Source: Hyphomicrobiales bacterium (lineage in GTDB: Bacteria > Pseudomonadota > Alphaproteobacteria > Rhizobiales > Rhizobiaceae). Taken from it: DNA of 22,025 bases. Under the pieces are notes generated by a model. It had not been told where the DNA came from, ran no database searches, and saw only the letters and a list, made by a program, of their open reading frames with translations. Of the stretch, positions 1-8,290 are shown in pieces (positions within the stretch are counted from its first letter, which is position 1; the number at the start of each line of letters is the position of its first letter). The position numbers were made by a program, and so were the translations under genes. The DNA lies in contig JAATGD010000034.1 in NCBI GenBank assembly GCA_015654965.1, positions 1 through 22,025 on the forward strand, read 5' to 3'.

Positions 1-1
1 C

Positions 2-154
2 GATGAGGCCGATTTGAAACCCATGGCGCGATCCTTCTATGGCGAAAACAAGCGCGTCTCCAACCGCCTCATCAAGGCGCTTGGTTATAACTTTACCTAT
101 CCTGATTACCGCACGGCTTTTTCAGCCATGTGGAACGAGGATAGCTGGCGGTGA
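2..154 (+). CDS. C-terminal end of an SDR-type NAD-dependent epimerase/oxidoreductase (partial)
   Basis: The reading frame enters at the left edge and ends at TGA 152-154, giving about 50 C-terminal residues. The tail contains NKRVSNRLIKALGY, followed by YPDYRTAF. A segment of this kind, N/ERVSN..(I/L)K..LG(Y/W)...YP.YR.G, closes many extended short-chain dehydrogenases of the NAD-dependent epimerase/dehydratase (YeeZ-like) group. The cofactor-binding N-terminus lies outside the window, so substrate and activity cannot be read. The family assignment rests only on this short tail. It is on the same strand as mepA, with an 80-bp gap. Confidence 0.6.
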   Translation, partial: DEADLKPMARSFYGENKRVSNRLIKALGYNFTYPDYRTAFSAMWNEDSWR

Positions 155-234
155 TTGCCGTTCGTGTGATTGCACAGCATAATTCCAGCATTCTGCCCGA
201 ATGATTCGGGCGTGCCTGTTTCGGGGAATTGCCC

Positions 235-1173
235 ATGGCTTCTTTATCGAGATCAAGATTCTGGCCGCGTCTCATTCTCGCAACCTGCCTTGCCGCGATG
301 ATCGCGCCTGAAGTCATGGCGCAGGACGTCCCCGCAAAACAGGCTTTCGGCGCTCAGAAACTCCCCACCGTCACAAAGCAACCCCAGGCCATCGGCTTTT
401 ATTCCAAGGGTTGCATTACCGGCGCTGTCGCCCTGCCGGTCGATGGACCGCACTGGCAGGTGATGCGACTTTCGCGCAACCGCCGCTGGGGGCATCCGCG
501 TATGATCGGCTTGCTGGAAAAGCTCTCAAAGGACGCAGCCAAAGAAGGCTGGCCCGGTCTTCTGGTCGGTGACATTTCACAGCCGCGCGGCGGTCCGATG
601 TTGACAGGACACGCCTCGCATCAAGTCGGACTCGATGCCGATATCTGGCTGACGCCCATGCCAAACAAGCGATTCACCAATCAGGAACGCGAAGATATCT
701 CCGCTGTTTCCATGCTTGCGAAGGATTCGCTCTATGTCGATCCGAAGAAATGGACACCGAGCCGCACCGCCCTGTTAAAGACAGCCGCAGGCTACCCGGA
801 AGTCGAGCGCATTTTCGTGCATCCCGGCATCAAGAAACAGCTTTGCGATACGGTAAAGGGCGACAGAAGCTGGCTTGGCAAGGTGCGTCCCTATTGGGGA
901 CATCATTATCATTTCCATGTCCGCCTGACCTGCCTGCCCGGCTCGCCGCAATGCAAGCCGCAGCCGAAAGTCGCAGCGGGTGATGGTTGCGACAAGTCGC
1001 TTGCATGGTGGTTCACCGATGAGCCGTGGAAACCGGCTAAGCCATCCAAGGACAAGCAGCCACCCAAAAAGCCGCGCCCCATCATGCTGTCCGACCTGCC
1101 GAATGCCTGCGCCACCATATTGCAGGCCCCCGGACCCGATTCCATTGCCGAAGTCACCTATGGCGCGCAATGA
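235..1173 (+). CDS. mepA: Penicillin-insensitive murein endopeptidase MepA (M74 family)
   Basis: A 312-residue periplasmic zinc endopeptidase that cleaves the D-Ala-meso-DAP cross-links of peptidoglycan. The first ~30 residues form a Sec signal peptide (basic n-region, hydrophobic core LILATCLAAMIA, likely cleavage after EVMA). The metal site is complete: SHQVGLDADIW supplies H129 and D136 (E. coli H113 and D120), and GHHYHFHVRL supplies H223, H226 and H228 (E. coli H206, H209, H211). Cysteines are scattered as in secreted disulfide-bonded MepA. An in-frame TTG lies at 229, but ATG 235 has the better-spaced GGGG (223-226), so it is preferred. The C-terminus is proline- and lysine-rich (KPAKPSKDKQPPKKPRP). 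Length is slightly above the E. coli enzyme. Confidence 0.93.
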   Translation: MASLSRSRFWPRLILATCLAAMIAPEVMAQDVPAKQAFGAQKLPTVTKQPQAIGFYSKGCITGAVALPVDGPHWQVMRLSRNRRWGHPRMIGLLEKLSKDAAKEGWPGLLVGDISQPRGGPMLTGHASHQVGLDADIWLTPMPNKRFTNQEREDISAVSMLAKDSLYVDPKKWTPSRTALLKTAAGYPEVERIFVHPGIKKQLCDTVKGDRSWLGKVRPYWGHHYHFHVRLTCLPGSPQCKPQPKVAAGDGCDKSLAWWFTDEPWKPAKPSKDKQPPKKPRPIMLSDLPNACATILQAPGPDSIAEVTYGAQ

Positions 1174-1241
1174 TACAGGCTTGGAAAACGCGACCGGGCG
1201 GGCAAGGGGCTTTTCATGAAACTGATGCTTGGCTATAGACC

Positions 1242-1253
1242 TAAAACGTTTTA
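1242..1253. repeat. Perfect 12-bp palindrome in the mepA-mgsA gap
   Basis: TAAAACGTTTTA is a perfect dyad in the 131-bp intergenic stretch, about 50 bp before the mgsA start. Its position suits an operator or the base of a promoter element, but no regulator can be named from sequence. It may also be a chance AT-rich palindrome. Confidence 0.4.
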
Positions 1254-1304
1254 AGTCCAAAGTCGCCCTTCATAAACGCCACAGATGACAAGGTTATCAA
1301 TTTC

Positions 1305-1682
1305 ATGACGGAACGCCTGCGCATCGCATTAATCGCCCATGACCAGAAAAAGGACGATATGGTTGCCTTTGCGCGCACCCATGAAAAGGCGCTGTCAAAT
1401 TATGACATTGTCGCGACCGGCACGACCGGCGGACTTATTCAGGATGCCTGTCCTTCACTCAACATTCACCGCGTCAAGAGCGGACCGCTTGGCGGCGACC
1501 AGCAGATCGGCGCCATGATTGCGGAAGGCAAGGTCGAGGCGATGATTTTCTTCATCGACCCGCTCTCCCCCCTGCCGCATGATGTGGATGTCAAAGCCCT
1601 GACGCGCCTTGGCAGCGTTTATGACATTCCCATGGCGCTCAACCGTGCCACTGCGGAAAAGCTCATCAAGGCAATGGACTGA
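1305..1682 (+). CDS. mgsA: Methylglyoxal synthase
   Basis: A 125-residue cytoplasmic enzyme converting dihydroxyacetone phosphate to methylglyoxal plus phosphate (EC 4.2.3.3), the overflow bypass of lower glycolysis. The phosphate-binding and catalytic signature SGPLGGDQQIGA is present with the catalytic Asp at 65 (E. coli D71). H12-D13 in IAHDQKKDDM match E. coli H19-D20, and FFIDPLSPLPHDVD supplies D85, H92 and D95 (E. coli D91, H98, D101). Length is slightly shorter than the E. coli protein at the N-terminus. An AAGG lies about 11 bp before the ATG. glk follows 71 bp downstream on the same strand, so the two may be cotranscribed, linking sugar phosphorylation with relief of phosphorylated-sugar stress. 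Confidence 0.95.
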   Translation: MTERLRIALIAHDQKKDDMVAFARTHEKALSNYDIVATGTTGGLIQDACPSLNIHRVKSGPLGGDQQIGAMIAEGKVEAMIFFIDPLSPLPHDVDVKALTRLGSVYDIPMALNRATAEKLIKAMD

Positions 1683-1753
1683 TCAAGACATAATAATAAC
1701 AATAAACAGGCTCGCCAGATCATTGCGGGCAAAGGCCATGACAGGGAAGAAAA

Positions 1754-2785
1754 ATGCAAACGATCATCGATGCCGGGCATGATTTCAAATTTCCAGTACT
1801 CGTCGGCGATATCGGCGGCACCAATGCCCGTTTTCTGATCCTTGCCGATGCTCAAAGCGAACCGGAAGAATTTCCGGTCTTGCAAACGGCCGATTATGCC
1901 ACCATCGATGAAGCAATCGAAAGCGTCATCCTCAAAGAAAGCGCCATCAAGCCCCGTTCTGTCATTCTGGCCGTTGCAGGCCCCGTTGAAAGCGACGAGA
2001 TCGATCTGACCAATTGCGACTGGGTGGTGCGCCCCAAGAAAATGATTGCCGAACTCGGCTTTGAGGACGTCACCGTTCTCAACGATTTCGAGGCGCAGGC
2101 GCTGGCCGTCGTCGCCCTTGAAGGCGAACACATGGAGCAGATCGGCGGCAAAAAGGCACAAGAGACAGCGACCCGCGTCGTGCTTGGTCCGGGCACCGGC
2201 CTTGGCGTTGCGGGCCTTGTGCACACCGGAAGCGCATGGATACCGGTTCCCGGTGAAGGCGGTCATGTCGATATCGGCCCGCGCTCGGCGCGTGATTATG
2301 AAATTTTCCCGCATATCGATACAATCGAGGGCCGCGTTTCAAGCGAGCAGATTCTGAGCGGTCGTGGATTGCACAATCTTTATGTCGCCATTTGCGCCGC
2401 TGATAAAGTAAAGCCCACCCTCGATACCCCCCCTGAAATCACTGCCGCCGGTCTTGACGGCAGCAATCCGCAGGCCAGTGAAACGCTGGAACTGTTCGCG
2501 ACCTATCTGGGGCGTCTTGCGGGCGACATTGCACTCATTTTCATGGCGCATGGCGGGGTTTATCTTTCGGGCGGCATTCCGCAGCGCATTCTTCCCGCAC
2601 TCAAAAGTGGAGCCTTCCGCGCGGCTTTTGAAGACAAGGCCCCGCATAAGGCCATTATGCAGCAGATTCCGATCCATGTCATTACCTATCCCTTTGCGGC
2701 GCTGACCGGGCTTGCCACCTTTGCCCGCACACCGGAACGTTTCGAGGTTACAACCGAAGGCCGCCGCTGGCGCGTTGATCACTAG
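1754..2785 (+). CDS. glk: Glucokinase (ROK-distinct bacterial Glk family)
   Basis: A 343-residue ATP-dependent glucokinase (EC 2.7.1.2) producing glucose 6-phosphate. Visible motifs are the phosphate-1 loop GDIGGTNARF near residues 18-27, the catalytic Asp in TVLNDFEAQAL (D111, E. coli D100), the ATP loop LGPGTGLG (~144-151), and the sugar-binding GEGGHVDIGP (E168, H171). It is about 20 residues longer than E. coli Glk, with extra residues at both ends. AGGGAAG before ATG 1754 is a good ribosome site. All motifs are intact. In Brucella-type metabolism glucose 6-phosphate is thought to enter the pentose phosphate and Entner-Doudoroff routes, which is general knowledge and not shown here. Confidence 0.95.
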   Translation: MQTIIDAGHDFKFPVLVGDIGGTNARFLILADAQSEPEEFPVLQTADYATIDEAIESVILKESAIKPRSVILAVAGPVESDEIDLTNCDWVVRPKKMIAELGFEDVTVLNDFEAQALAVVALEGEHMEQIGGKKAQETATRVVLGPGTGLGVAGLVHTGSAWIPVPGEGGHVDIGPRSARDYEIFPHIDTIEGRVSSEQILSGRGLHNLYVAICAADKVKPTLDTPPEITAAGLDGSNPQASETLELFATYLGRLAGDIALIFMAHGGVYLSGGIPQRILPALKSGAFRAAFEDKAPHKAIMQQIPIHVITYPFAALTGLATFARTPERFEVTTEGRRWRVDH

Positions 2786-2912
2786 AGCGCATCGGCTGAC
2801 TGATCCAAAGCCTAGAGGATGGTCAAGCGACACGGATAAGGCTATAGAAACGCATGTTTCAATGATCGCCGCCGGGAAACCGCAAGGCCCCATACAAAAA
2901 GCGCTTTAAAAC

Positions 2913-4736
2913 GTGAGTCTATTCAGGAAAAAAAAGAACAAGATCGATACGGGCGAGGCAACCCGCGTCATTCGCCGCATGTTGTCGGAAAATATCGGCG
3001 AATATAAAAGGAACTATTTTATCGCCATTGTGGCGTCCCTTATCGTCGGCGGTTCAAACGGCGCGCTTGCCTATATGATGAAGCCGATGATCGATAAGAT
3101 TTTTTACGAGCAGCAATTGTCGCTGATCTGGATCATCTGCGGCTCGTTGCTGGCCATTTTCATCCTGCGCGGCCTTTCCGGCTATGTGCAGGCGGTGGAA
3201 CTGGCCAAGATCGGCAATAATCTGGTTGCGCGCTACCAGAAGCGCATCTTCGACCATCTGATGCGGCTCGGTCTTGATTTCTATAACGATCATCGCTCCG
3301 GCCATCTCGCAGCACAGATCAACCAGAATGTTTCCGGCATTCGTGACCTGCTCAACATGACGATCTCGTCGATTGCCCGCGATTTCATCTCTCTGGTCGG
3401 TCTCGTCGCCATGATGTTCTATATGGACCCGTTGCTCTCGACCGCGATCTTCCTGATCGGCCCGCCGCTCGTTCTGGCGGTTGCCTATATTTCGCGCCGC
3501 ATCCGCTCCGTGACCCGCGATCTGGTGCATCTCAATTCGCATCTTCTCGGTGCCATGCAGGAATCGGTGCAAGGCATTGCCATCGTCAAGGCCTTTACGA
3601 TGGAAGACCAGTTGCGCGCCAAGATCGGCAGCCTGATCGACCAATCGGAAGGACGCAGCAACAAGATCGCCAAGGTTTCCGAGCGCACCACGCCGATTTC
3701 TGAAATTCTGGCCGGTTTTGCCGTCTCCGGTGTGCTCGCTTATAGCGGCTATCGCGCCATTCTCGAACAGCAGCCGCCGGGTGCCACCTTCGCCTTCATT
3801 ACAGCCCTTCTCCTCGCCTATGACCCCGCGCGCCGCCTCGCCCGCCTTCAGGTCGGGCTGGAAAGGGCGCTGGTTAATGCGCGCATGATTTATGAAGTAC
3901 TGGATATCGTGCCACATCAGGGCGATGCGCCCGATGCACCAGCGCTTCAGCCCGGCCAAGGCGAGCTTCAGCTCAATAATCTGCACTTTTCCTATAGCGA
4001 AGTATCGCCGGTTCTGCATGATGTTTCATTTGTGGCAAAAGCAGGTGAGACAACCGCAATCATCGGCGCATCGGGTGCAGGAAAATCAACCCTGATCGGC
4101 CTCATTCAACGCTTTTATGACCTTGATAAAGGTACCATCCTTTATGATGGGCAGGATATTGCCAAGGTCACCAAGGCCTCGCTGCGCCATGCCATCGCCT
4201 ATGTCTCGCAGCAGCCATATCTCTTTGAAGGCACCATTGCCGACAATATCCGTTATGGTCGCCCCGATGCGACCGACGAGGAAATCGTCAGTGCGGCGAA
4301 ACTGGCGCATGCACATGATTTCATCCTGCAACAACCGCAGGGTTACGACACATCTGTCGGTGAAAACGGCGCGACCCTTTCAGGGGGCCAGCGCCAGCGT
4401 ATTTCAATTGCGCGCGCCATTGTGCGCAATGCGCCGGTTCTGCTGCTTGATGAAGCCACGTCGGCGCTCGATAATGAGTCGGAAAAGCGGGTACAGCAGG
4501 CGCTCGAAACCATCATGAAAGGCCGCACCACCATCGTCATCGCCCATCGCCTTTCAACGGTTGTCAATGCCGACCGCATTGTGGTGATGGAAGCGGGGCG
4601 CGTGGTCGAAGAAGGTCGCCACGATAAATTGATCGATATTCCCAATGGGGTCTATGCCCGTTTCTACCGATTGCAGAACGGTGAAAGTGACATGATGAGT
4701 GATCCAGTCACGGCAGGAGAAAACAATGACCGGTGA
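2913..4736 (+). CDS. MsbA-like ABC exporter half-transporter (lipid A/multidrug type)
   Basis: A 607-residue fusion of an ABC type-1 exporter membrane domain (six predicted helices within about residues 35-310) and a nucleotide-binding domain. The ATPase motifs are complete: Walker A GASGAGKST (385-393), Q-loop YVSQQPYLF, signature LSGGQ (489-493), Walker B VLLLDE (509-514) and H-loop H545 in AHRLST. It should act as an inner-membrane homodimer flipping a lipid or amphiphile; MsbA is the closest named family, but substrate cannot be read. The GTG at 2913 is the earliest possible start because an in-frame TAA sits at 2907-2909. No clear Shine-Dalgarno is visible, so the true start could be ATG 2979. 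The 3' end overlaps dapB by 11 bp, implying translational coupling. Confidence 0.9.
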   Translation: MSLFRKKKNKIDTGEATRVIRRMLSENIGEYKRNYFIAIVASLIVGGSNGALAYMMKPMIDKIFYEQQLSLIWIICGSLLAIFILRGLSGYVQAVELAKIGNNLVARYQKRIFDHLMRLGLDFYNDHRSGHLAAQINQNVSGIRDLLNMTISSIARDFISLVGLVAMMFYMDPLLSTAIFLIGPPLVLAVAYISRRIRSVTRDLVHLNSHLLGAMQESVQGIAIVKAFTMEDQLRAKIGSLIDQSEGRSNKIAKVSERTTPISEILAGFAVSGVLAYSGYRAILEQQPPGATFAFITALLLAYDPARRLARLQVGLERALVNARMIYEVLDIVPHQGDAPDAPALQPGQGELQLNNLHFSYSEVSPVLHDVSFVAKAGETTAIIGASGAGKSTLIGLIQRFYDLDKGTILYDGQDIAKVTKASLRHAIAYVSQQPYLFEGTIADNIRYGRPDATDEEIVSAAKLAHAHDFILQQPQGYDTSVGENGATLSGGQRQRISIARAIVRNAPVLLLDEATSALDNESEKRVQQALETIMKGRTTIVIAHRLSTVVNADRIVVMEAGRVVEEGRHDKLIDIPNGVYARFYRLQNGESDMMSDPVTAGENNDR

Positions 4737-5565
4737 AGCGCAAAGCTTTTCCCCTGAAATGAGGCTAGTCGTCGTCGGTGCAGGCGGACGCATGGGCCAG
4801 ACCCTGATTCGCACTGTTGTAGAAACGCACGGGACAAAGCTCATTGGCGCTATCGAGCGCCCCGGCTCTCCCCTAATTGGCAAGGATGCCGGCGAAGTTG
4901 CAGGACTTGGCCCGCTCGAGGTTAAAATCACCGACGATCCGCTGCCGGTCTTTGCCAAAGCCGAAGGTATTCTCGATTTCACAAGCCCTGCTGCAAGCGT
5001 CGAATTTGCAGGTTTTGCAGCGCAGGCACGTATCGTTCACGTGATTGGTACCACGGGCTGCTCGGCTGAGGACGAGGAAAAAATCCGCGCCGCCGCCCGC
5101 CATGCGACAATCGTCAAATCCGGCAATATGAGCCTCGGCATCAATCTGCTCTCGGTTCTGGTCGAAAAGGCTGCAAAAGCGCTCGACCCGCAAGATTTCG
5201 ATATCGAAATTCTGGAAATGCATCACCGGCACAAGGTCGATGCGCCATCGGGCACCGCCCTTCTCTTGGGCGAAGCGGCAGCCGAGGGCCGCGCCATCGA
5301 TTTGGCGGAACGAAGCGTGCGGGTGCGTGACGGACATACCGGCACGCGCGAGGAAGGCACCATCGGCTTTGCCACTTTGCGTGGCGGTTCGGTCATTGGC
5401 GATCATTCGGTCATTCTGGCCGGTCTTGGTGAGCGCATCGTGCTGTCCCATCACGCCGAAGACCGTACGATTTTCGCGCGTGGTGCGCTTAAGGCCGCAC
5501 TCTGGGCGCACCGCCGCAAACCGGGCCTCTATTCTATGCGCGACGTGCTGGGATTGTCCGAATAA
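4726..5565 (+). CDS. dapB: 4-hydroxy-tetrahydrodipicolinate reductase
   Basis: A 279-residue NAD(P)H-dependent reductase of the diaminopimelate/lysine pathway (EC 1.17.1.8), feeding peptidoglycan and protein synthesis. The N-terminal nucleotide-binding loop is VVVGAGGRMGQ (15-25). The active-site block EMHHRHKVDAPSGTA gives H166, H167 and K170 (E. coli H159, H160, K163). GGAGA at 4716-4720 lies 5 bp before ATG 4726, which overlaps the end of the ABC transporter gene. A second in-frame ATG at 4759 would give 268 residues, the length I recall for family members, and cannot be excluded. An upstream in-frame ATG at 4699 has poorer support. No broken residues are seen. Confidence 0.95.
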   Translation: MTGEAQSFSPEMRLVVVGAGGRMGQTLIRTVVETHGTKLIGAIERPGSPLIGKDAGEVAGLGPLEVKITDDPLPVFAKAEGILDFTSPAASVEFAGFAAQARIVHVIGTTGCSAEDEEKIRAAARHATIVKSGNMSLGINLLSVLVEKAAKALDPQDFDIEILEMHHRHKVDAPSGTALLLGEAAAEGRAIDLAERSVRVRDGHTGTREEGTIGFATLRGGSVIGDHSVILAGLGERIVLSHHAEDRTIFARGALKAALWAHRRKPGLYSMRDVLGLSE

Positions 5566-5612
5566 TTCGCAATTTTCCTGTTTCCACCCCCTCATCAAAT
5601 GGAGCAACGCCG

Positions 5613-6233
5613 ATGTCTCGTACCCTCGTTCTGGTCCGCCATGGTCAAAGCGAATGGAACCTTAAGAACCTGTTCACTGGCTGGCGCGATCCGGGCCTGA
5701 CCGAACAGGGCCACGCGGAAGCAAAGGCCGCAGGCCAGCGTCTCAAGAAGGCCGGGCTTAAATTCGACATTGCCTATACGTCGGTTCTGTCGCGGGCGCA
5801 GACGACATGCCAGCATATTCTGGACGAACTTGGCCAGTCCGGGCTTGAAACCATTCGCGATCAGGCCTTGAACGAACGCGATTATGGCGACCTTTCCGGT
5901 CTCAACAAGGACGATGCGCGTGCCAAGTGGGGTGAGGAACAGGTGCATATCTGGCGCCGCTCCTATGATGTGCCCCCTCCGGGCGGTGAAAGCCTGAAAG
6001 ATACCGGCGCACGCGTCTGGCCTTATTATCTGCACCAGATCCAGCCGCATGTACTGCGTGGCGAAACAGTTCTGGTCGCAGCCCATGGCAATTCACTGCG
6101 CGCGCTCATCATGGCGCTCGATGGACTGACACCGGAACAGATTCTCAAGCAGGAACTCAATACCGGCGTCCCGATCATTTATCAGTTGAATGCCGATTCC
6201 ACCGTAGCCTCCAAGGAAATTCTGGAGGCCTGA
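5613..6233 (+). CDS. gpmA: 2,3-bisphosphoglycerate-dependent phosphoglycerate mutase
   Basis: A 206-residue histidine-phosphatase-fold glycolytic enzyme interconverting 3- and 2-phosphoglycerate (EC 5.4.2.11). The phosphohistidine motif is VLVRHGQSEWN with H10. R9 follows the usual pattern, E88 sits in LNERDYGDLSG, and the second His is H158 in VAAHGNSLRAL. It is the short alphaproteobacterial form, lacking about 40 residues found in the ~250-residue E. coli enzyme. GGAG at 5601-5604 is 8 bp before the ATG. It follows dapB by 47 bp on the same strand, and a hairpin with a T-run ends the unit. Confidence 0.95.
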   Translation: MSRTLVLVRHGQSEWNLKNLFTGWRDPGLTEQGHAEAKAAGQRLKKAGLKFDIAYTSVLSRAQTTCQHILDELGQSGLETIRDQALNERDYGDLSGLNKDDARAKWGEEQVHIWRRSYDVPPPGGESLKDTGARVWPYYLHQIQPHVLRGETVLVAAHGNSLRALIMALDGLTPEQILKQELNTGVPIIYQLNADSTVASKEILEA

Positions 6234-6242
6234 CAGGCTTTC

Positions 6243-6275
6243 GGCTGGATGCAAACACGCATCCGGCCCACTTTT
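6243..6275 (+). terminator. Rho-independent terminator after gpmA
   Basis: GGCTGGATGC (6243-6252) pairs with GCATCCGGCC (6259-6268), with one U-G wobble, around the loop AAACAC. TTTT follows at 6272-6275. It starts 9 bp after the gpmA stop. Confidence 0.75.
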
Positions 6276-6328
6276 CACAAACAAAACAGCTACAATAAAA
6301 AAAAGCTGGCTGAATTTCGCAAACGCGA

Positions 6329-6356
6329 TTGACAGAGTCGGATCGACCCCTTAGAT
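6329..6356 (+). promoter_or_regulatory. Probable promoter of tRNA-Leu
   Basis: A perfect -35 TTGACA at 6329-6334 is followed after 16-17 bp by TTAGAT/TAGATG (6351-6357), a weak -10. The predicted start falls only a few bases before the tRNA at 6368, which suits a stable-RNA promoter. Confidence 0.55.
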
Positions 6357-6367
6357 GGGTCCTCGTC

Positions 6368-6454
6368 GCCCAGATGGCGGAATTGGTAGACGCACCAGCT
6401 TCAGGTGCTGGCGCTCGCAAGGGCGTGGAGGTTCGAGTCCTCTTCTGGGCACCA
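6368..6454 (+). tRNA. tRNA-Leu, anticodon CAG
   Basis: An 87-nt type II tRNA with encoded CCA (6452-6454). The acceptor GCCCAGA (6368-6374) pairs with TCTGGGC (6444-6450). The anticodon stem CCAGC/GCTGG encloses the loop TTCAGGT with anticodon CAG at 6402-6404, reading CUG. A long variable arm and the T-loop GTTCGAGTC are present. It has its own promoter and terminator. Confidence 0.97.
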
Positions 6455-6497
6455 TTTCCAAGTCTTCAGACCACTACCAAGGTCCAGAAGCACCCCA

Positions 6498-6524
6498 AAA
6501 AGCCCGCGCAAGCGGGCTTTTTTT
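6498..6524 (+). terminator. Strong intrinsic terminator of the tRNA-Leu unit
   Basis: A 10-bp perfect stem, AAAAGCCCGC (6498-6507) with GCGGGCTTTT (6512-6521), is closed by the GNRA tetraloop GCAA. An uninterrupted T-run continues to 6524. Confidence 0.92.
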
Positions 6525-6583
6525 GCTTTTGGCTCCATCATGGATAAGGATGGGGCTATCAACCCTTTTTCGATCTGGCAACC

Positions 6584-7207
6584 ATGCAATTCTCCCCCGA
6601 ACAACGCGATATTTTTTTCGATCTCATGAAATGGCGACGTGATGTTCGGCATTTTCGCGATGCGCCCATTGCAGACGACATCATCACATCGCTTAAGCAA
6701 TCCATGGACTATGCGCCTTCGGTCGGCAATGCGCGCCCGTGGCGGGTGTTTAATGTCGAAAGCCACAAAAAGCGCGCTGCGGTCCACGCCATATTCGAGA
6801 GAGCCAACAGTCAAGCAGCCACCCTTTATGACGGTGAACGGGCGCAAGAATACCAGAAGCTGAAGCTGGAAGGCATCGAGCAAGCGCCATTACAGCTTGC
6901 CATTTTCACCGAAAGCGAACCAACTGAAGGCCATGGTCTGGGACGCCAATCCATGCACTCCACGCTTGAACACAGCACAGCCATGGCCGTACAAAATCTC
7001 AACCTCTCCGCCCGAGCCTTTGGCCTCGGGGTCGGCATGGTTTCGATCCTCGATCCCCACTCGATGCAAGAATTGTTTGATGTTCCACCAAGCTGGCGTT
7101 TCAGCTTCTATCTTTGTATCGGCTGGCCTAGCTTTACCGACGACACGCCCTTGCTGCACAAATGCGGCTGGCAGGAAAATAGCAACACACAGTGGAAAGA
7201 CTGCTGA
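6584..7207 (+). CDS. bluB: 5,6-dimethylbenzimidazole synthase BluB
   Basis: A 207-residue nitroreductase-fold enzyme that fragments reduced FMN with oxygen to make 5,6-dimethylbenzimidazole, the lower ligand of cobalamin (EC 1.13.11.79). The N-terminal KWRRDVRHFR places D20 where the characterised Sinorhizobium enzyme has its catalytic Asp (D32). GLGVGMVSILDP carries S154, close to the position of S167. VGNARPWR is the flavin-phosphate segment. Length is about 20 residues shorter than the Sinorhizobium protein, mostly at the N-terminus. No strong Shine-Dalgarno precedes ATG 6584. No other cobalamin gene and no recognisable cobalamin riboswitch lies next to it, so it stands alone between the tRNA-Leu terminator and an unrelated gene. 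Confidence 0.92.
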   Translation: MQFSPEQRDIFFDLMKWRRDVRHFRDAPIADDIITSLKQSMDYAPSVGNARPWRVFNVESHKKRAAVHAIFERANSQAATLYDGERAQEYQKLKLEGIEQAPLQLAIFTESEPTEGHGLGRQSMHSTLEHSTAMAVQNLNLSARAFGLGVGMVSILDPHSMQELFDVPPSWRFSFYLCIGWPSFTDDTPLLHKCGWQENSNTQWKDC

Positions 7208-7286
7208 GGCTTTCTCAACGAGCAGAATGCGCCTATTTATAGCCTGAACTTAGGGGCAATTTTAATATTTTCTGCGGTTCCGGATC

Positions 7287-7300
7287 CAGCCATATGGCTG
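7287..7300. repeat. Perfect 14-bp palindrome upstream of the EEP-family gene
   Basis: CAGCCATATGGCTG is a perfect dyad with no spacer, 42 bp before the start of the next gene and within a 135-bp intergenic region. It could be an operator for a dimeric regulator. No regulator family can be assigned. Confidence 0.45.
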
Positions 7301-7342
7301 TAATCTGACAAAAGCCATGACTTCACATGTTGAAAGTTGCAG

Positions 7343-8197
7343 ATGAAGAAAGAACCCAATCGACTGTCGCGATCGATTCTGACGGCCATCCGCAACCGGC
7401 CGGGCTTTCGCCCACCACAGGTCAACATCGCCGACAGCGATATTGTGATCGCTTCCTATAATATTCACAAATGCATCGGCATCGATAAACGCTTCGACCC
7501 GCAGCGTACGGCGGAAGTCATCAGCGAACTCAATGCCGATGTGGTCGCCTTGCAAGAAGCAGACAAGCGGTTTGGCGAGCGCTCGGGCCTGCTCGATCTG
7601 GGATTGCTGGAACGCCAGCATGGCCTTGTTCCTGTGCCGATTACCGCGACCATGCCCAAAGGCCATGGCTGGCACGGGAATGTGCTTCTACTGCGTGAAG
7701 GCGTGGTCAACAATATCCGTCAATTGAAACTGCCGGGTGTCGAACCGCGTGGCGCACTCGTCGCCGATCTGCAATTTGCATCCGGTCCCTTGCGCATCAT
7801 CGCTGCCCATCTGGGCCTGCTCAAACGTTCACGCCAGCAGCAGGCGGAAAGCATTCTCTCGGTTCTTGAGGAAACGGATTCGCTGCCAACCCTTCTGATG
7901 GGGGACCTCAACGAATGGCGCATCGGCAAACGCTCATCGCTTGCAGCCCTCAAACCGACCTTCGACCATGTGGCAACTGCCGTACCAAGTTTTCCGTCCC
8001 GTTTTCCGGTGCTTGCACTTGATCGGGTGCTGAGCGCGCCACGCAATCTCGTCACCTCGGTCGAGGTTCATGATTCCCCGTTGGCGCGTATGGCGTCCGA
8101 TCATCTGCCGATCAAGGCCCATCTTGATCTCAAATCCGCCAATGCTCTTTTGCAGGAAATCCATAAGGACGAAGCTTCACAAAAGACCGGCTCATAA
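7343..8197 (+). CDS. Endonuclease/exonuclease/phosphatase-family protein
   Basis: A 284-residue single-domain protein of the metal-dependent EEP (DNase I/exonuclease III/sphingomyelinase) fold. The metal and catalytic blocks occur in order: ASYNIHKCIG (Asn), VVALQEAD (Glu), LMGDLNEWR (Asp and Asn), and ASDHLPIKAHL (Asp-His pair). No signal peptide or membrane helix is evident. The substrate could be DNA, a phospholipid headgroup or a phosphoinositide-like ester. The cardiolipin synthase two genes away recalls the E. coli ybhP-clsB pairing, which hints at lipids but does not prove it. An in-frame TTG is at 7337, but ATG 7343 has GAAAG at suitable spacing and is preferred. Confidence 0.85.
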   Translation: MKKEPNRLSRSILTAIRNRPGFRPPQVNIADSDIVIASYNIHKCIGIDKRFDPQRTAEVISELNADVVALQEADKRFGERSGLLDLGLLERQHGLVPVPITATMPKGHGWHGNVLLLREGVVNNIRQLKLPGVEPRGALVADLQFASGPLRIIAAHLGLLKRSRQQQAESILSVLEETDSLPTLLMGDLNEWRIGKRSSLAALKPTFDHVATAVPSFPSRFPVLALDRVLSAPRNLVTSVEVHDSPLARMASDHLPIKAHLDLKSANALLQEIHKDEASQKTGS

Positions 8198-8290
8198 CAA
8201 TCCGGGCTTCCTATCAAGATCATTTTTCATTTTTTCGTTAGCCGATATTTGGCGCTTTTCACATCAGACCAGAATGGCATAGTCTCGGCC

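Noticed and set aside
3054..4019. 321-codon minus-strand open frame
   Set aside because: It lies entirely inside the ABC exporter gene and is rich in Arg/His/Gln without any domain, a GC-bias shadow.
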